Below are positions 1-9,421 of a DNA stretch of 64,000 bases, one piece after another. The notes under the pieces were generated by a model. It was not told the DNA's origin, ran no database searches, and worked only from the letters and a program-made list of their open reading frames with translations. The first letter of the stretch is position 1; each line of letters opens with the position of its first letter. The stretch covers positions 1 through 64,000 of the forward strand of contig NZ_JACBFD010000040.1 in NCBI RefSeq assembly GCF_013391405.1, written 5' to 3'. The stretch is from Staphylococcus sp. GSSP0090 (GTDB taxonomy: Bacteria > Bacillota > Bacilli > Staphylococcales > Staphylococcaceae). Made by a program: the position numbers and the translations under genes.

Positions 1-122
1 TAGGGAAAGATGGCAGTTTAACTGGCTACGGTGGAGGCATAGATACTAAAATCGCATTGTTAAAATTGGAAAGATTAGATATGGATGCTTTTTATAGACC
101 TAAGCATAGTACGAAACCGTGA
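1..122 (+). CDS. C-terminal fragment of an unidentified protein
   Basis: An open frame enters from the left edge (first full codon at base 3) and ends at a TGA at 120-122. It gives 39 residues starting GKDGSLTGYGGG and ending RPKHSTKP. The composition is that of a normal soluble protein C-terminus, and the frame is open from the first base, so it is most likely the end of a real gene whose body lies outside the window. I do not recognise the family and assign no function. The next gene starts about 140 bases downstream, leaving room for its own promoter. Confidence 0.55.
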   Translation, partial: GKDGSLTGYGGGIDTKIALLKLERLDMDAFYRPKHSTKP

Positions 123-259
123 GGCTTAGCAGTAATACAATCGAAACCATAGTGAGCGCACAACTTTCTGTTTAGTTAATGTAAATTTTTTCTGAATAGA
201 GTTGATTAATTAGCTCAGTATGATATCGTGTTAACCGTCTTTATATTAATTATTTAGGG

Positions 260-1849
260 ATGGTGAGTATTCTGTTAAGGGAAAAAAAGGGATTTTCAAG
301 CGTATTTTTATATTCTACAGCAGTCATTGGCTTGCTTGTGATTGTGGGTGCAGTATTTCCGAAACAATTCGGTACCGTTAGTGGCAATATATCCACTTGG
401 GTATCACAGACATTTGGTTGGTACTATATGCTACTTTATACTGTGATATTAGGTTTTTGTGTGTTCTTATTATTTAGTCCAATAGGAAAGTTGAAGTTAG
501 GAAAGCCACAGGATAAACCAGAATTTAAAACAGTTTCTTGGCTGGCTATGTTATTTAGTGCTGGTATGGGCATTGGATTAGTGTTTTATGGCGCTTCTGA
601 ACCCATATCTCATTATATGGCGCCACCAACGGCGGATCCAGAAACAAAAGCGGCTATGGCTGAAGCTTTTAAGTCGTCATTTATTGATTATGGATTTCAT
701 CCATGGGCGGTATACGGCATTGTTGCTTTAGGTCTTGCTTATTCTCAGTTTCGTAAAGGTGAAAATGGTCTAATCTCAAGAACATTAAGACCTATATTAG
801 GTAATAAGGTTGATGGGCCTATCGGTAACATTGTTGATATACTTGCTGTATTTGCAACAGTGATTGGTGTGGCTGTTTCTTTAGGTGTCGGTGCGATTCA
901 AATTAATGGTGGTTTGCATTATTTATTTGGTGTACCAAGTAATTCTGTAGTGCAAGGAATTATTATCGCCATCGTTACTGTATTGTTTTTATATAGCGCA
1001 TGGAGTGGATTAAGTAAGGGGATTCAATACTTAAGCAATTTAAATATGGTTCTAGCGGCGATATTATTACTTGTTATATTTGTTGTTGGACCAACGTTAC
1101 TCATCCTCAATATGATGACTAGTGGCACAGGTGATTATTTAAATTCACTTATATTTAATAGTTTAGATGTAGCACCATTAAACGAACAGAAAAATGAATG
1201 GCTCCAATCTTGGACAATTTACTACTGGGGTTGGTGGATGAGTTGGAGTCCGTTTGTAGGCACATTCATTGCTAGAATTTCTAAAGGAAGAAGTATAAGA
1301 GAATTCATCATTGCAGTCTTGGGCGTACCAGTAGTGATCAGTATTATTTGGTTTAGTGCTTTTGGTGCTACGGGTATTACAGTTGGCCAATCACATGCCA
1401 ATATTTTAAAAATGCCCCCAGAAACGCAATTGTTTGGCATCTTTAATGAACTACCATTTGGGTTTATATTATCAATTGTAGCATTAGGATTGATTGCTTC
1501 ATTCTTTATTACGTCTGCAGATTCTGCGACATATGTATTAGGTATGCAAACGGCTTATGGTACATTAAATCCTTCTGGTTTCATAAAAATTGTCTGGGGC
1601 TTAGCATTGGCAGCCATTGCATATGTTCTATTGTTAGCAGGTGGAGATACTGGTTTAAATGCTTTACAATCAGCAGCTATTATTTCAGCACTGCCATTTA
1701 GCATTGTTGTTTTCTTGATGATGATCTCATTATACAAAGATGCTAATCGTGAGCGGAAAGCCTTAGGATTAACATTGAATATAGATGAAAAACGCAATGA
1801 AGTATATACAAAAATGATTCAAGAAGATAATAGTAAGCAACACGAATAA
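260..1849 (+). CDS. BCCT family glycine betaine/choline/carnitine transporter (OpuD/BetT-like)
   Basis: A 529-residue protein with about twelve hydrophobic segments, the usual length for the betaine/choline/carnitine transporter family. The family signature is visible near residues 319-345 as a Trp-rich stretch, YYWGWWMSWSPFVGTFIARI, followed by SKGRSIREF. An early segment with AMLFSAGMGIGLVFYGASEP also matches. These proteins bring compatible solutes into the cell with sodium or protons during osmotic stress. The substrate cannot be fixed from sequence; S. aureus OpuD-type porters take up glycine betaine. The ATG at 260 has only a weak TTTAGGG in front of it, and a GTG follows at once, so the start may be off by one codon. 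It is a single gene, closed by a strong terminator. Confidence 0.9.
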   Translation: MVSILLREKKGFSSVFLYSTAVIGLLVIVGAVFPKQFGTVSGNISTWVSQTFGWYYMLLYTVILGFCVFLLFSPIGKLKLGKPQDKPEFKTVSWLAMLFSAGMGIGLVFYGASEPISHYMAPPTADPETKAAMAEAFKSSFIDYGFHPWAVYGIVALGLAYSQFRKGENGLISRTLRPILGNKVDGPIGNIVDILAVFATVIGVAVSLGVGAIQINGGLHYLFGVPSNSVVQGIIIAIVTVLFLYSAWSGLSKGIQYLSNLNMVLAAILLLVIFVVGPTLLILNMMTSGTGDYLNSLIFNSLDVAPLNEQKNEWLQSWTIYYWGWWMSWSPFVGTFIARISKGRSIREFIIAVLGVPVVISIIWFSAFGATGITVGQSHANILKMPPETQLFGIFNELPFGFILSIVALGLIASFFITSADSATYVLGMQTAYGTLNPSGFIKIVWGLALAAIAYVLLLAGGDTGLNALQSAAIISALPFSIVVFLMMISLYKDANRERKALGLTLNIDEKRNEVYTKMIQEDNSKQHE

Positions 1850-1884
1850 ATTTAAGTTTATATTTATAATGACTAAACTTTTAT

Positions 1885-1924
1885 CCCCTCACAGCATGTT
1901 TAAATGCTGTGAGGGGATTTTTAA
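1885..1924 (+). terminator. Rho-independent terminator of the BCCT gene
   Basis: Perfect 12-bp stem CCCCTCACAGCA / TGCTGTGAGGGG with an 8-base loop, followed by ATTTTTAAAT, 35 bases after the stop codon. Confidence 0.9.
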
Positions 1925-1930
1925 ATGAAT

Positions 1931-1977
1931 AAAAAACGCTTCCCATTACATCAGTTAGGCTGAAGAATGGAAGCGTT
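1931..1977 (-). terminator. Probable terminator of mvaS
   Basis: On the minus strand, AACGCTTCCATT pairs with AATGGGAAGCGTT (one bulged base), followed by a run of T (the AAAAAA at 1931-1936 on the plus strand). It lies about 130 bases past the mvaS stop. Confidence 0.7.
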
Positions 1978-2105
1978 CATAGTTAATAAAGTGATGCTGA
2001 ATTTACAATCATAACGAACAATGGACATTTGATTAAAATGAATATAATAAATAAGACAATTTAAAAGATGTCACTTGTGTATGATAGGATTTAGTGATTT
2101 AAAAT

Positions 2106-3275
2106 CTAATTTAAGGTATTATAATTACGGATATGATCATTGATACTTTCAAGATAGAAGATATTATTTTTTTCATTTTCTAACTCAGTTTCATGATCAA
2201 ATTCTAAATTGTCGAAACGGTTAAAGAATGATTCATAAGTTTCAACTGAAATTTCTTCACGGTGATTCAATAAATCTTTATGCCCTTGAATATCAAGTGC
2301 ATCTTGGAAACCTTCAACTATTGTACCACTGAAGAATTCACCAACAGATCCAGAACCGTAACTAAATAGGCCAATTGTATCGTTTGCAGATAAATCATGT
2401 GTTTCAAGTAAAGAAATCAAACTCAAGTAAAGTGAGCCAGTATAAATATTACCAACGTAACGATTATAATAAGTGGCTGCATCGTAACCTGAAGTTAAAC
2501 GTTCTTTTGTTTCAGCATCAATATCATCTGTTAAAATAGAATCAAGTGCTTTTTTACCCATTTTAGTAAATGGTACATGGAAACATAAAGATTTGAAATC
2601 AGCTAATGATTTGTTATGACGACGTGCATATTCTTTCCAGCTTTCTTGGAATGAATGAATATAAGCATCTTTAGATAAAGCGCCATCTACGAGTGGATAA
2701 GATTGACCACTTGGACGCCAAAAATCATAGACATCTTCTGTAAATGCAACAGCATCATCATTAAGTTCAAGAATGCGTGGATTTTGTGAAATAATCATAG
2801 CAACTGCACCAGCACCTTGTGTTGGTTCGCCACCAGAATGTAAGCCATAACGAGCAGTATCACTCGCAATAACAAGCACTTTCTCATCCGGGCGTTGTGC
2901 TAAATAATCTTTAGCTAATTGAATGGCAGGTGTGGCTGCATAGCAGGCTTCTTTCATTTCAATACAACGAGCAAATGGTTGAATACCTAGCAAATTATGT
3001 ATTTGCACTGCAGATGCTTTAGCTGAATCAATAGCAGATTCAGTTGCAACAATAACCATACTAATTTGTTTTTTATCTTCATCTGTAACAATCGCTTTGG
3101 CAGCATTAGCTCCCATTGAGACGATGTCTTGGCTCATTGGACTCACTGACATTTCAGTTTGGCCAATGCCTAATAAATATTTGTTTGGATCTACTTGACG
3201 TGATTCGGCAAGTTTAGCCATATCTACATAAAATCTTGGAACATAAAAATTAATTTGATCAATACCAACTGTCAT
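2106..3275 (-). CDS. mvaS: Hydroxymethylglutaryl-CoA synthase
   Basis: Condenses acetyl-CoA with acetoacetyl-CoA to HMG-CoA, the second step of the mevalonate route to isoprenoids. The 389-residue protein aligns along its whole length with S. aureus MvaS (388 residues), starting [13 protein letters not shown]. The catalytic residues known from that enzyme are in place: Glu in VATESAID (about 79), Cys in MKEACYAAT (111) and His in [10 protein letters not shown] (about 233). I chose the ATG at 3275 by homology. An upstream GTG at 3290 extends the frame five codons but overlaps the only AAAGG motif; from the ATG that motif is 14 bases away, so initiation may be weak. It is divergent from the thiolase-mvaA pair, which supplies the flanking steps. 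Confidence 0.96.
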   Translation of the reverse strand: MTVGIDQINFYVPRFYVDMAKLAESRQVDPNKYLLGIGQTEMSVSPMSQDIVSMGANAAKAIVTDEDKKQISMVIVATESAIDSAKASAVQIHNLLGIQPFARCIEMKEACYAATPAIQLAKDYLAQRPDEKVLVIASDTARYGLHSGGEPTQGAGAVAMIISQNPRILELNDDAVAFTEDVYDFWRPSGQSYPLVDGALSKDAYIHSFQESWKEYARRHNKSLADFKSLCFHVPFTKMGKKALDSILTDDIDAETKERLTSGYDAATYYNRYVGNIYTGSLYLSLISLLETHDLSANDTIGLFSYGSGSVGEFFSGTIVEGFQDALDIQGHKDLLNHREEISVETYESFFNRFDNLEFDHETELENEKNNIFYLESINDHIRNYNTLN

Positions 3276-3379
3276 AAAGCGTATCGACACCTTTCTATAT
3301 ATAAATAAGCAATTGTATCATACCAAATCACGACAATAAAATACAATGATTTGAAAAAGAGACATAAAGGAGAATGAAC

Positions 3380-4531
3380 ATGAATAAAATCGCAATTGTA
3401 AGTGCTAAACGAACACCAATAGGGAGATTTAAAGGGAAGTTAAGCCAGTATTCAGCAGTAGAACTTGGCACTAAAACTTTGGAAGCAGCCATCAAAGCTA
3501 TTAATTTAGATCCAAAAAATATTGAACAAGTCATTTACGGAAATGTATTACAAGCAGGTAATGGACAGAATCCAGCGCGTCAAATTGGTATTCATGCTGG
3601 CGTACCTAATACAACACCTGCAATGACTATCAATGAAGTCTGTGGTTCAGGATTGAAGTCTATTATTTTAGGAAAACAACTCATACAATTAGGTGAAGCG
3701 AAAGTCGTAGCAGTCGGTGGTGTTGAAAGTATGACGAATGCACCGCAACTCGTATTAAATGATAGTGAAACACCTGTGGATAGCTTTATGCACGATGGTC
3801 TTACGGATGCATTCATGAATGTACCTATGGGCATCACTGCAGAAAAAATTGCTGAAAAATATAATGTGTCACGTGAAGCGCAAGATGCGTTTGCTAATGC
3901 ATCACAAATGAAGGCGCATCAAGCAACAGAAGCTAAGAAATTTGAAAATGAAATTGTACCTTTAGAAGATGTAAATGGAGAATGGATGACTACCGATGAA
4001 GGTATTCGTGGAAATAGTAGTGTTGAAAAATTAAGTACACTAAAAACAATTTTTAAAGAAGATGGTACTGTAACAGGTGGGAACGCTTCAAGTATTAATG
4101 ATGGTGCTTCAACAATCATTTTAATGGATGAAGTTTATGCTAAGGAAAATGGTTATGAAATATTAGGATATGTTGGTGCACATGCAGAAATAGGTTGTGA
4201 TCCAGAATTAATGGGTTATGCACCATATCACGCAGTTACAAAATTATTAAACCAATCTCATAAAGTGATAGGCGATTTTGATGTGGTCGAAATGACAGAA
4301 GCATTTGCGGCACAAAGTATACCAGTAAGCAAAAATCTAGGAATCACTGAAGATCAACTCAATTTATACGGTGGCGCGATTGCTCTGGGGCATCCGATAG
4401 GTGCAAGTGGTACACGTTTAGTTACAACACTTGTAAATATTTTAGCACAAGAAAATAAACAAACAGGCATCGCTACTGCGTGTATCGGCGGCGGTTTAGG
4501 TATTGCTATTGCTATAGAAAGAGAGGTTTAA
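3380..4531 (+). CDS. mvaC: Acetyl-CoA C-acetyltransferase (thiolase II)
   Basis: Joins two acetyl-CoA to acetoacetyl-CoA, the entry step of the mevalonate pathway. The 383-residue protein has the thiolase features: active-site Cys88 in NEVCGSGLKS, the GHPIGASGTR histidine motif near the C-terminus, and a second catalytic Cys in ACIGGGLG. AAAGGAG at 3366-3372 lies 7 bases before the ATG at 3380 but only one base before the ATG at 3374, so the later start is preferred. The stop is two bases before mvaA, so the two are surely co-transcribed. The symbol mvaC is given by role and neighbourhood; other thiolases of fatty acid metabolism look similar, so the pathway call rests mostly on context. Confidence 0.9.
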   Translation: MNKIAIVSAKRTPIGRFKGKLSQYSAVELGTKTLEAAIKAINLDPKNIEQVIYGNVLQAGNGQNPARQIGIHAGVPNTTPAMTINEVCGSGLKSIILGKQLIQLGEAKVVAVGGVESMTNAPQLVLNDSETPVDSFMHDGLTDAFMNVPMGITAEKIAEKYNVSREAQDAFANASQMKAHQATEAKKFENEIVPLEDVNGEWMTTDEGIRGNSSVEKLSTLKTIFKEDGTVTGGNASSINDGASTIILMDEVYAKENGYEILGYVGAHAEIGCDPELMGYAPYHAVTKLLNQSHKVIGDFDVVEMTEAFAAQSIPVSKNLGITEDQLNLYGGAIALGHPIGASGTRLVTTLVNILAQENKQTGIATACIGGGLGIAIAIEREV

Positions 4532-4533
4532 TC

Positions 4534-5817
4534 ATGGAAAGACTGGATAAATCATTTCGTCATTTATCAAGAGAAGATAAGTTAAACGAGCTCGTTCAAA
4601 AGGGTTGGTTAAATGAAGAAAACAAGCAGACCTTGTTAAATCATCCTTTAATTCCTGAAGAGATTGCGAATAGTTTAATTGAAAATGTCATTGGACAAGG
4701 CACATTACCTGTTGGTTTATTGCCAGAAATTATAGTAGATGATAAATCTTACGTGGTACCGATGATGGTTGAAGAACCATCTGTAGTAGCTGCGGCAAGT
4801 TACGGTGCAAAACTTGTCAATCAGACAGGTGGATTTAAAGTCGTTTCTAGTGAACGTCTAATGATTGGTCAAATCGTTTTTGACGGTGTATCTAATACCG
4901 AGAAACTATCGCAACAGATCTATAACCTTGAAACACAAATTAAACAAATTGCTGATGAAGCTTATCCTTCTATTATAGAAAGAGGTGGCGGCTATCGTAG
5001 TATAGAGATCGATACTTTTCCAAGTGAAGGTTTATTATCATTAAAAGTAACTGTAGACACTAAAGATGCGATGGGTGCTAATATGTTAAATACGATATTA
5101 GAAGGCATTACAGCATATCTTAAAAATCAATTAAATGATGTTGATATATTAATGAGCATCTTGTCAAACCATGCCACTGCTTCTGTAGTAAAAGTACAAG
5201 GTGAAATTACAGTTGATGCACTGTCTAAAGGTGATCGTGATGGCGAAGCGGTTGCTAAGCGAATGGAACGTGCATCTGTGTTAGCGCAAGTTGATATCCA
5301 TCGTGCAGCTACGCATAATAAAGGTGTCATGAACGGCATACATGCAGTTGTACTCGCAACAGGTAACGATACAAGAGGTGCAGAAGCTACGGCGCATGCT
5401 TATGCGAGTAAAGATGGTCAATATCGTGGTCTAGCCACATGGAAATATGATGAAGAAAGACAAACTTTAGTCGGAACAATCGAAGTACCTATGACGCTTG
5501 CAACAGTGGGTGGAGGTACAAAAGTGTTACCGATTGCGAAAGCATCTCTAGATTTAATGAAAGTAGAGTCCGCTCAAGAACTCGGTCATGTTGTTGCGGC
5601 AGTTGGATTAGCACAAAACTTTGCTGCTTGTCGTGCACTTGTATCTGAAGGTATTCAGCAAGGGCATATGAGTTTACAATATAAATCATTAGCCATTGTT
5701 GTAGGTGCTCAAGGTGAGGAAATTGCACAAATTGCTGATATGTTAAAAACACAACCAAGAGCGAATACTGCGGTTGCACAACAATTATTAGACGAGTTGA
5801 GATTACAAAAACAATAA
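4534..5817 (+). CDS. mvaA: Hydroxymethylglutaryl-CoA reductase, class II
   Basis: Reduces HMG-CoA to mevalonate, the committed step of staphylococcal isoprenoid synthesis. The 427-residue protein has class II hallmarks: ENVIGQGTLPVGL near residue 50, the DAMGANMLNT motif, the CoA-site MVEEPSVVAAASYGA, and a glycine-rich ATVGGGTKVLP. Length equals that of the S. aureus enzyme. The frame is open back to 4480, but the ATG at 4534 with GAGAGG seven bases before it gives the conserved start MERLDKSFRHLSREDK. It follows the thiolase by two bases. Together with the divergent mvaS this locus encodes all steps from acetyl-CoA to mevalonate. Confidence 0.96.
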   Translation: MERLDKSFRHLSREDKLNELVQKGWLNEENKQTLLNHPLIPEEIANSLIENVIGQGTLPVGLLPEIIVDDKSYVVPMMVEEPSVVAAASYGAKLVNQTGGFKVVSSERLMIGQIVFDGVSNTEKLSQQIYNLETQIKQIADEAYPSIIERGGGYRSIEIDTFPSEGLLSLKVTVDTKDAMGANMLNTILEGITAYLKNQLNDVDILMSILSNHATASVVKVQGEITVDALSKGDRDGEAVAKRMERASVLAQVDIHRAATHNKGVMNGIHAVVLATGNDTRGAEATAHAYASKDGQYRGLATWKYDEERQTLVGTIEVPMTLATVGGGTKVLPIAKASLDLMKVESAQELGHVVAAVGLAQNFAACRALVSEGIQQGHMSLQYKSLAIVVGAQGEEIAQIADMLKTQPRANTAVAQQLLDELRLQKQ

Positions 5818-5860
5818 GTACATTGCGTATGAATGCAATTTAGTCAATTGGTATAGTTTA

Positions 5861-5910
5861 AATCCCATTAATGAAAAAATTTTAATTTATCGTTAATGGG
5901 GTATTTTTTT
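5861..5910 (+). terminator. Terminator of the thiolase-mvaA operon
   Basis: The inverted repeat CCCATTAATG / CGTTAATGGG encloses an AT-rich loop and is followed by GTATTTTTTT. Confidence 0.85.
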
Positions 5911-6022
5911 AATTATTTTTTAAAGAACCAGTAAACACGTATGGTTAAGGAAATCAATTTATTTTATGAAATGCTTTGCATATAATAAAGAAGATAAGTT
6001 ATTAAAAAAGGGGTGGAACTTT

Positions 6023-6997
6023 ATGAATTCAAATGAATTACCAGTATTAACATATAAAGATGGAGAGAATAGTGTCGTACCAATACCAGCACATGAACAA
6101 CAATTACCTACAGTCGTTGCTGAACCTTGGCTAGAAATATCTAAACAAGGCTTACAATTAGAAGGTTTGTGCTTTGATAGAGAAGGTAACTTACTGCTTT
6201 GTGAAGTGTTTGGAGGTACCATTTTTCATGTAGCTTTACCAGATAAAAAAGTTACCGAACAATTTAAATCACATAAACAAAATCCTGCAGCCGTCAAAAT
6301 CCATAAAGATGGTCGACTGTTTATTTGTTATTTAGGAGATTTTGAAAGTACTGGAGGTATCTTTATGGTAGATGCTGATGGGAATAATGCTGAAGATGTT
6401 GTTTCGGATATTGAATCTGAATATTGTATTGATGATCTGGTTTTTGATAGTAAGGGAGGCTTTTATTTTACTGATTTCCGAGGTTATTCTACCAATCCTA
6501 AAGGCGGCGTTTACTATGTATCTCCAGATTTTAAATCAGTTACGCCAGTCATACAGAATCTTGCAGTTGCAAATGGCGTGGCTTTAAGCACAGATGAAAA
6601 AACGTTATGGGTAACAGAAACAAATGCAAATCGTTTACATCGCATAGATTTATTAGATGATGGTGTAACCATTGCGCCATTTGGTGCTTCTATTCCGTAT
6701 TATTTCACTGGTCATGAAGGTCCGGACTCATGTTGTATTGATAGCGACGATAATTTGTACGTTGCTATGTATGGTCAAGGCAAAGTGCTTGTATTTAACA
6801 AAAAGGGTTCACCTATTGGTCAGATATTAATGCCAGGGCGTGACCAAGGACACATGTTAAGATCAACGCATCCAGCATTTATTCCCGGAACAGACCAACT
6901 CATTATATGTGCAAATGATATTGAAAATAATGGCGGTTCTTGGATTTATACCGTGAAAGGATTTGCTAAAGGTCATCGAAGTTACCAATTTCATTAA
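6023..6997 (+). CDS. drp35: Lactonase Drp35 (SMP-30/gluconolactonase family)
   Basis: A calcium-dependent lactone hydrolase with a six-bladed beta-propeller fold, known in S. aureus as a protein induced by cell-wall antibiotics and detergents. The 324-residue product has the same length as S. aureus Drp35 and shares long blocks with it, for example [39 protein letters not shown] and [15 protein letters not shown] strands. The frame extends upstream to 5966, but the ATG at 6023 has AAAAGGGGTGG in front and matches the family start. A TATAAT at 5981-5986 sits where a -10 box could be; I see no good -35. The gene is monocistronic, between two terminators. The natural substrate is not known from sequence. 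Confidence 0.93.
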   Translation: MNSNELPVLTYKDGENSVVPIPAHEQQLPTVVAEPWLEISKQGLQLEGLCFDREGNLLLCEVFGGTIFHVALPDKKVTEQFKSHKQNPAAVKIHKDGRLFICYLGDFESTGGIFMVDADGNNAEDVVSDIESEYCIDDLVFDSKGGFYFTDFRGYSTNPKGGVYYVSPDFKSVTPVIQNLAVANGVALSTDEKTLWVTETNANRLHRIDLLDDGVTIAPFGASIPYYFTGHEGPDSCCIDSDDNLYVAMYGQGKVLVFNKKGSPIGQILMPGRDQGHMLRSTHPAFIPGTDQLIICANDIENNGGSWIYTVKGFAKGHRSYQFH

Positions 6998-7010
6998 TAT
7001 ATAAAATAAA

Positions 7011-7049
7011 CGTTTAAGACATGAATAGATGTCTCAAACGCTTATTTTT
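7011..7049 (+). terminator. Terminator of drp35
   Basis: CGTTTAAGACAT / ATGTCTCAAACG stem with a short loop, then CTTATTTTT. The descending arm contains ATAGATGTCT, a core shared with hairpins at 10591, 27181 and 51231. Confidence 0.8.
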
Positions 7050-7051
7050 GG

Positions 7052-7160
7052 CAGCCGACAGTGTCTCCGAATTTTGTTGGCTGTTTTTTATGCATGATTT
7101 CCGCGCTTATTGCCTTAACCTATAGCCTTCGGTTAGTACTGTACCCATAGGGCGTCGGTC
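7052..7160 (+). repeat. Dispersed intergenic element with hairpin, copy A
   Basis: A hairpin, CAGCCGACA / TGTTGGCTG followed by TTTTTTA (7052-7090), leads into GCATGATTTCC and a second imperfect palindrome, TTAACCTATAGCCTTCGGTT (7114-7133). No gene covers it. A diverged element with the same order (TTTGTTGRC hairpin arm, TTTTTT, GCAT, TTTCC, then TCTTCGGT) lies at 59481-59590. This looks like a member of the staphylococcal intergenic repeat families, decayed in both copies. The hairpin itself could act as a second terminator behind drp35. Confidence 0.5.
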
Positions 7161-7238
7161 TAAATCACTGCCATGATGTTAGTATTTAAAATAGTGATGT
7201 ATCACATATGGTTTGAAGGTATTTAGTTTTAATGGAAA

Positions 7239-7670
7239 CTAATAGATGTAATTGTATTTCGCTGCAGAGGATTTACTTAGGATTCTCGTTCCATATGCTA
7301 AAGGGCGGTTATAATTATATTCTGAGACTTTAATACTGCCGTTATTATAAACGGTCTCCACATATGCTACATGACCGTATGCGCCACTCGTTGATTGCAT
7401 GACAGCACGTTTTGCCGGTTTTTTTCCTACGCGATACCCAGCTTTTTTTGCTTTGCTGTACCAATATTTGGCATTACCCCAACCGTTTGGTACAGGTTTG
7501 CCAACACTTGCACGTTTTTTAAACGCATACCAAGTACATTGGTGTTTATAATAATAGTTAACAGCAGCCTCTGTAGTTTGAGATTCGTTCATAGATTGAA
7601 AAGTGACTGTACCCGTCATGAATAGCGTCGTGGCAAGCAATACATTTACTAATTTCTTTTTAATATTCAT
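7239..7670 (-). CDS. Short secreted CHAP-domain amidase/endopeptidase (SsaA-like)
   Basis: A predicted exported peptidoglycan hydrolase of 143 residues. A signal peptide is clear (MNIKKKLVNVLLATTLFMTG, probably cut after the alanines of TTEAA, about residue 37). What follows is a bare CHAP domain: catalytic Cys in HQCTWYAFK (about 45) and His in YGHVAYVE (about 100). Related S. aureus SsaA proteins carry a long repetitive Tyr/Asn linker before the CHAP domain; here it is missing. The ATG at 7670 has GGAGAT just upstream; the four-codon-longer start lacks a site. SsaA-type genes are usually under WalKR, but I could not find a well-spaced WalR box. Cell-wall turnover is the likely role. Confidence 0.85.
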   Translation of the reverse strand: MNIKKKLVNVLLATTLFMTGTVTFQSMNESQTTEAAVNYYYKHQCTWYAFKKRASVGKPVPNGWGNAKYWYSKAKKAGYRVGKKPAKRAVMQSTSGAYGHVAYVETVYNNGSIKVSEYNYNRPLAYGTRILSKSSAAKYNYIY

Positions 7671-7796
7671 ACATATCTCCAAACGTTTTTAAAATTATAT
7701 TTTTATAATAAGGTTGAGAAGTGAAAAGTACAATAATATAAACAATTATTACAAATAACTTTAACAGTAAAGAAATATATGCCACACAACTGTAAT

Positions 7797-7830
7797 ATGA
7801 CTTTTAAATAAGGGGGACTTTAAAAGTCAT
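7797..7830. repeat. Perfect 12-bp inverted repeat between divergent genes
   Basis: ATGACTTTTAAA (7797-7808) and TTTAAAAGTCAT (7819-7830) flank a TAAGGGGGAC loop. No T-run follows on either strand, so it does not look like a terminator. It lies between the CHAP gene and the NhaC gene and could be an operator or an RNA hairpin. Confidence 0.45.
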
Positions 7831-7913
7831 CATCATAAATAAGCATTATTAATTGTCCTTTTGTAATTATAAAAATAAAATTAAAATATATAATTAAATA
7901 ATATGCAAACTAT

Positions 7914-7927
7914 TGTAAGCGCTTCCG
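7914..7927 (+). promoter_or_regulatory. Possible CcpA (cre) site before nhaC-like gene
   Basis: TGTAAGCGCTTCCG matches the cre pattern TGWAANCGNTNWCA at 12 of 14 positions. It lies 40 bases before the start codon of the NhaC gene, so binding could repress it. Confidence 0.4.
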
Positions 7928-7966
7928 CTTTCGAGTATGATTTTATTAACAAAGGAGGTGGCTATT

Positions 7967-9421
7967 ATGTTTGGTAGAAAAACAAACAATAATAGTAGTA
8001 GACGCAAATCAAAAAAGACATTAGGCTTTAGTGCAGCACTATTTACTTTAATAACCATGATTGTAGCGATGCTTATTACCGTTGCGGTTCTTGAAAAAGA
8101 ACCCCACATCCCATTATTAATTGGCACAGCAGTAGCTATTCTAGTGATTTTGATGCATGGTTATGAATTCAGTGAAGTTGAAGAAATGATGTATAAGGGG
8201 ATACGTCACGCTTTACCAGCAATCGTTATCATTATCTTAGTAGGGTTAGTCATCGGATCATGGATTGGTAGTGGTGTGGTTGCAACGATGATTTATTATG
8301 GATTGCAATTAATAGATCCAAGCTATTTTTTAGTTGTAGTCATTATATTGTGTGGTATTGTTGCATTAGCGATTGGCAGTAGTTGGTCAACAATGGCAAC
8401 GGTAGGCGTAGCATCCATGGGTATTGGTATCAGCATGGGGATTTCAGCTGGTATGGTTGCTGGTGCTGTGATTTGTGGTGCGTATTTTGGTGATAAAATG
8501 AGTCCACTTTCTGATACAACGAACTTAGCTTCTGGGCTAACAGGCGTCGATTTATTTGAGCACATTAAACACATGTTCTATACAACGATACCTGCATTAA
8601 TTATTTCACTAGTAGCATTCTTTATTATTGGTCAACGATTTGGAACAAAAAACTTTGATACAAAAAATATTAATAATATTCTAGATACGATGCAAAACCA
8701 CTTTTTAATTACACCGTGGCTATTATTAATACCATTATTAGTTATTATTTTAGTTATCTTCAAAGTACCTGCGATACCAGCCATTTGTGTGGGGATTGTT
8801 CTTGGCTTTTTTGCACAAATATTTGTGCAAGGTGGCACAATTACAGAAGCATTAACTGCACTACAAACTGGATATACGATAGAGTCGGGTAATAAACTCG
8901 TAGATGAATTGTTTAACCGTGGTGGATTAGAATCTATGTTCTATACGATATCCTTAACACTCGTAGCAATGACATTTGGAGGTGTGTTAGAGTATTCAGG
9001 TATGCTCAAGGCTTTAATTACACAAATACTTAGAATTGCCAAGTCTACGGGCACATTAATCGCATCCGTTATCGTATCATGTATCGGCACAAATATTACT
9101 TGCTCAGAACAATACATATCGATTATCGTTCCTTCCCGTATGTATGTTAATACTTTTAAGGAGAAAAAACTACACCCTAAAAATCTATCGAGAGCCTTAG
9201 AAGATGGTGGTACATTAAGCTCTGTATTTGTTCCTTGGAATACGTGTGGTGTATTTATTGCATCGACTTTAGGTGTTTCAGTGATAGAGTATGCACCATT
9301 TGCGATATTAAATTATACAGTACCTATCATTTCGATAATATTTGGTTATATTGGATTTAAGATTGTTAAATTGAGTGATCAGGATGATGAAATCAATCAT
9401 CAACTCAATAAGACAACATAA
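7967..9421 (+). CDS. nhaC: NhaC family Na+/H+ antiporter
   Basis: A 484-residue polytopic membrane protein of the NhaC family, which exchanges protons for sodium or for charged organic acids (for example malate/lactate in MleN). After a short basic N-terminus (KTNNNSSRRKSKK) there are about eleven hydrophobic segments. Family motifs visible are SSWSTMATVGVASMGIG, GAVICGAYFGDKMSPLSDTT (about 175-195) and the late GTNITCSEQYISIIVPSRMY. AAAGGAGGTG at 7951-7960 fixes the start at ATG 7967 rather than the upstream ATG at 7937. The gene is single. Which ion pair it moves cannot be told from sequence. Confidence 0.9.
   Translation: MFGRKTNNNSSRRKSKKTLGFSAALFTLITMIVAMLITVAVLEKEPHIPLLIGTAVAILVILMHGYEFSEVEEMMYKGIRHALPAIVIIILVGLVIGSWIGSGVVATMIYYGLQLIDPSYFLVVVIILCGIVALAIGSSWSTMATVGVASMGIGISMGISAGMVAGAVICGAYFGDKMSPLSDTTNLASGLTGVDLFEHIKHMFYTTIPALIISLVAFFIIGQRFGTKNFDTKNINNILDTMQNHFLITPWLLLIPLLVIILVIFKVPAIPAICVGIVLGFFAQIFVQGGTITEALTALQTGYTIESGNKLVDELFNRGGLESMFYTISLTLVAMTFGGVLEYSGMLKALITQILRIAKSTGTLIASVIVSCIGTNITCSEQYISIIVPSRMYVNTFKEKKLHPKNLSRALEDGGTLSSVFVPWNTCGVFIASTLGVSVIEYAPFAILNYTVPIISIIFGYIGFKIVKLSDQDDEINHQLNKTT

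Noticed and set aside
7740-7796. A WalR-type box upstream of the CHAP gene
   Set aside because: TGTAAT followed by TTTATA at the right spacing has two mismatches in the second half-site; not convincing in DNA this AT-rich.
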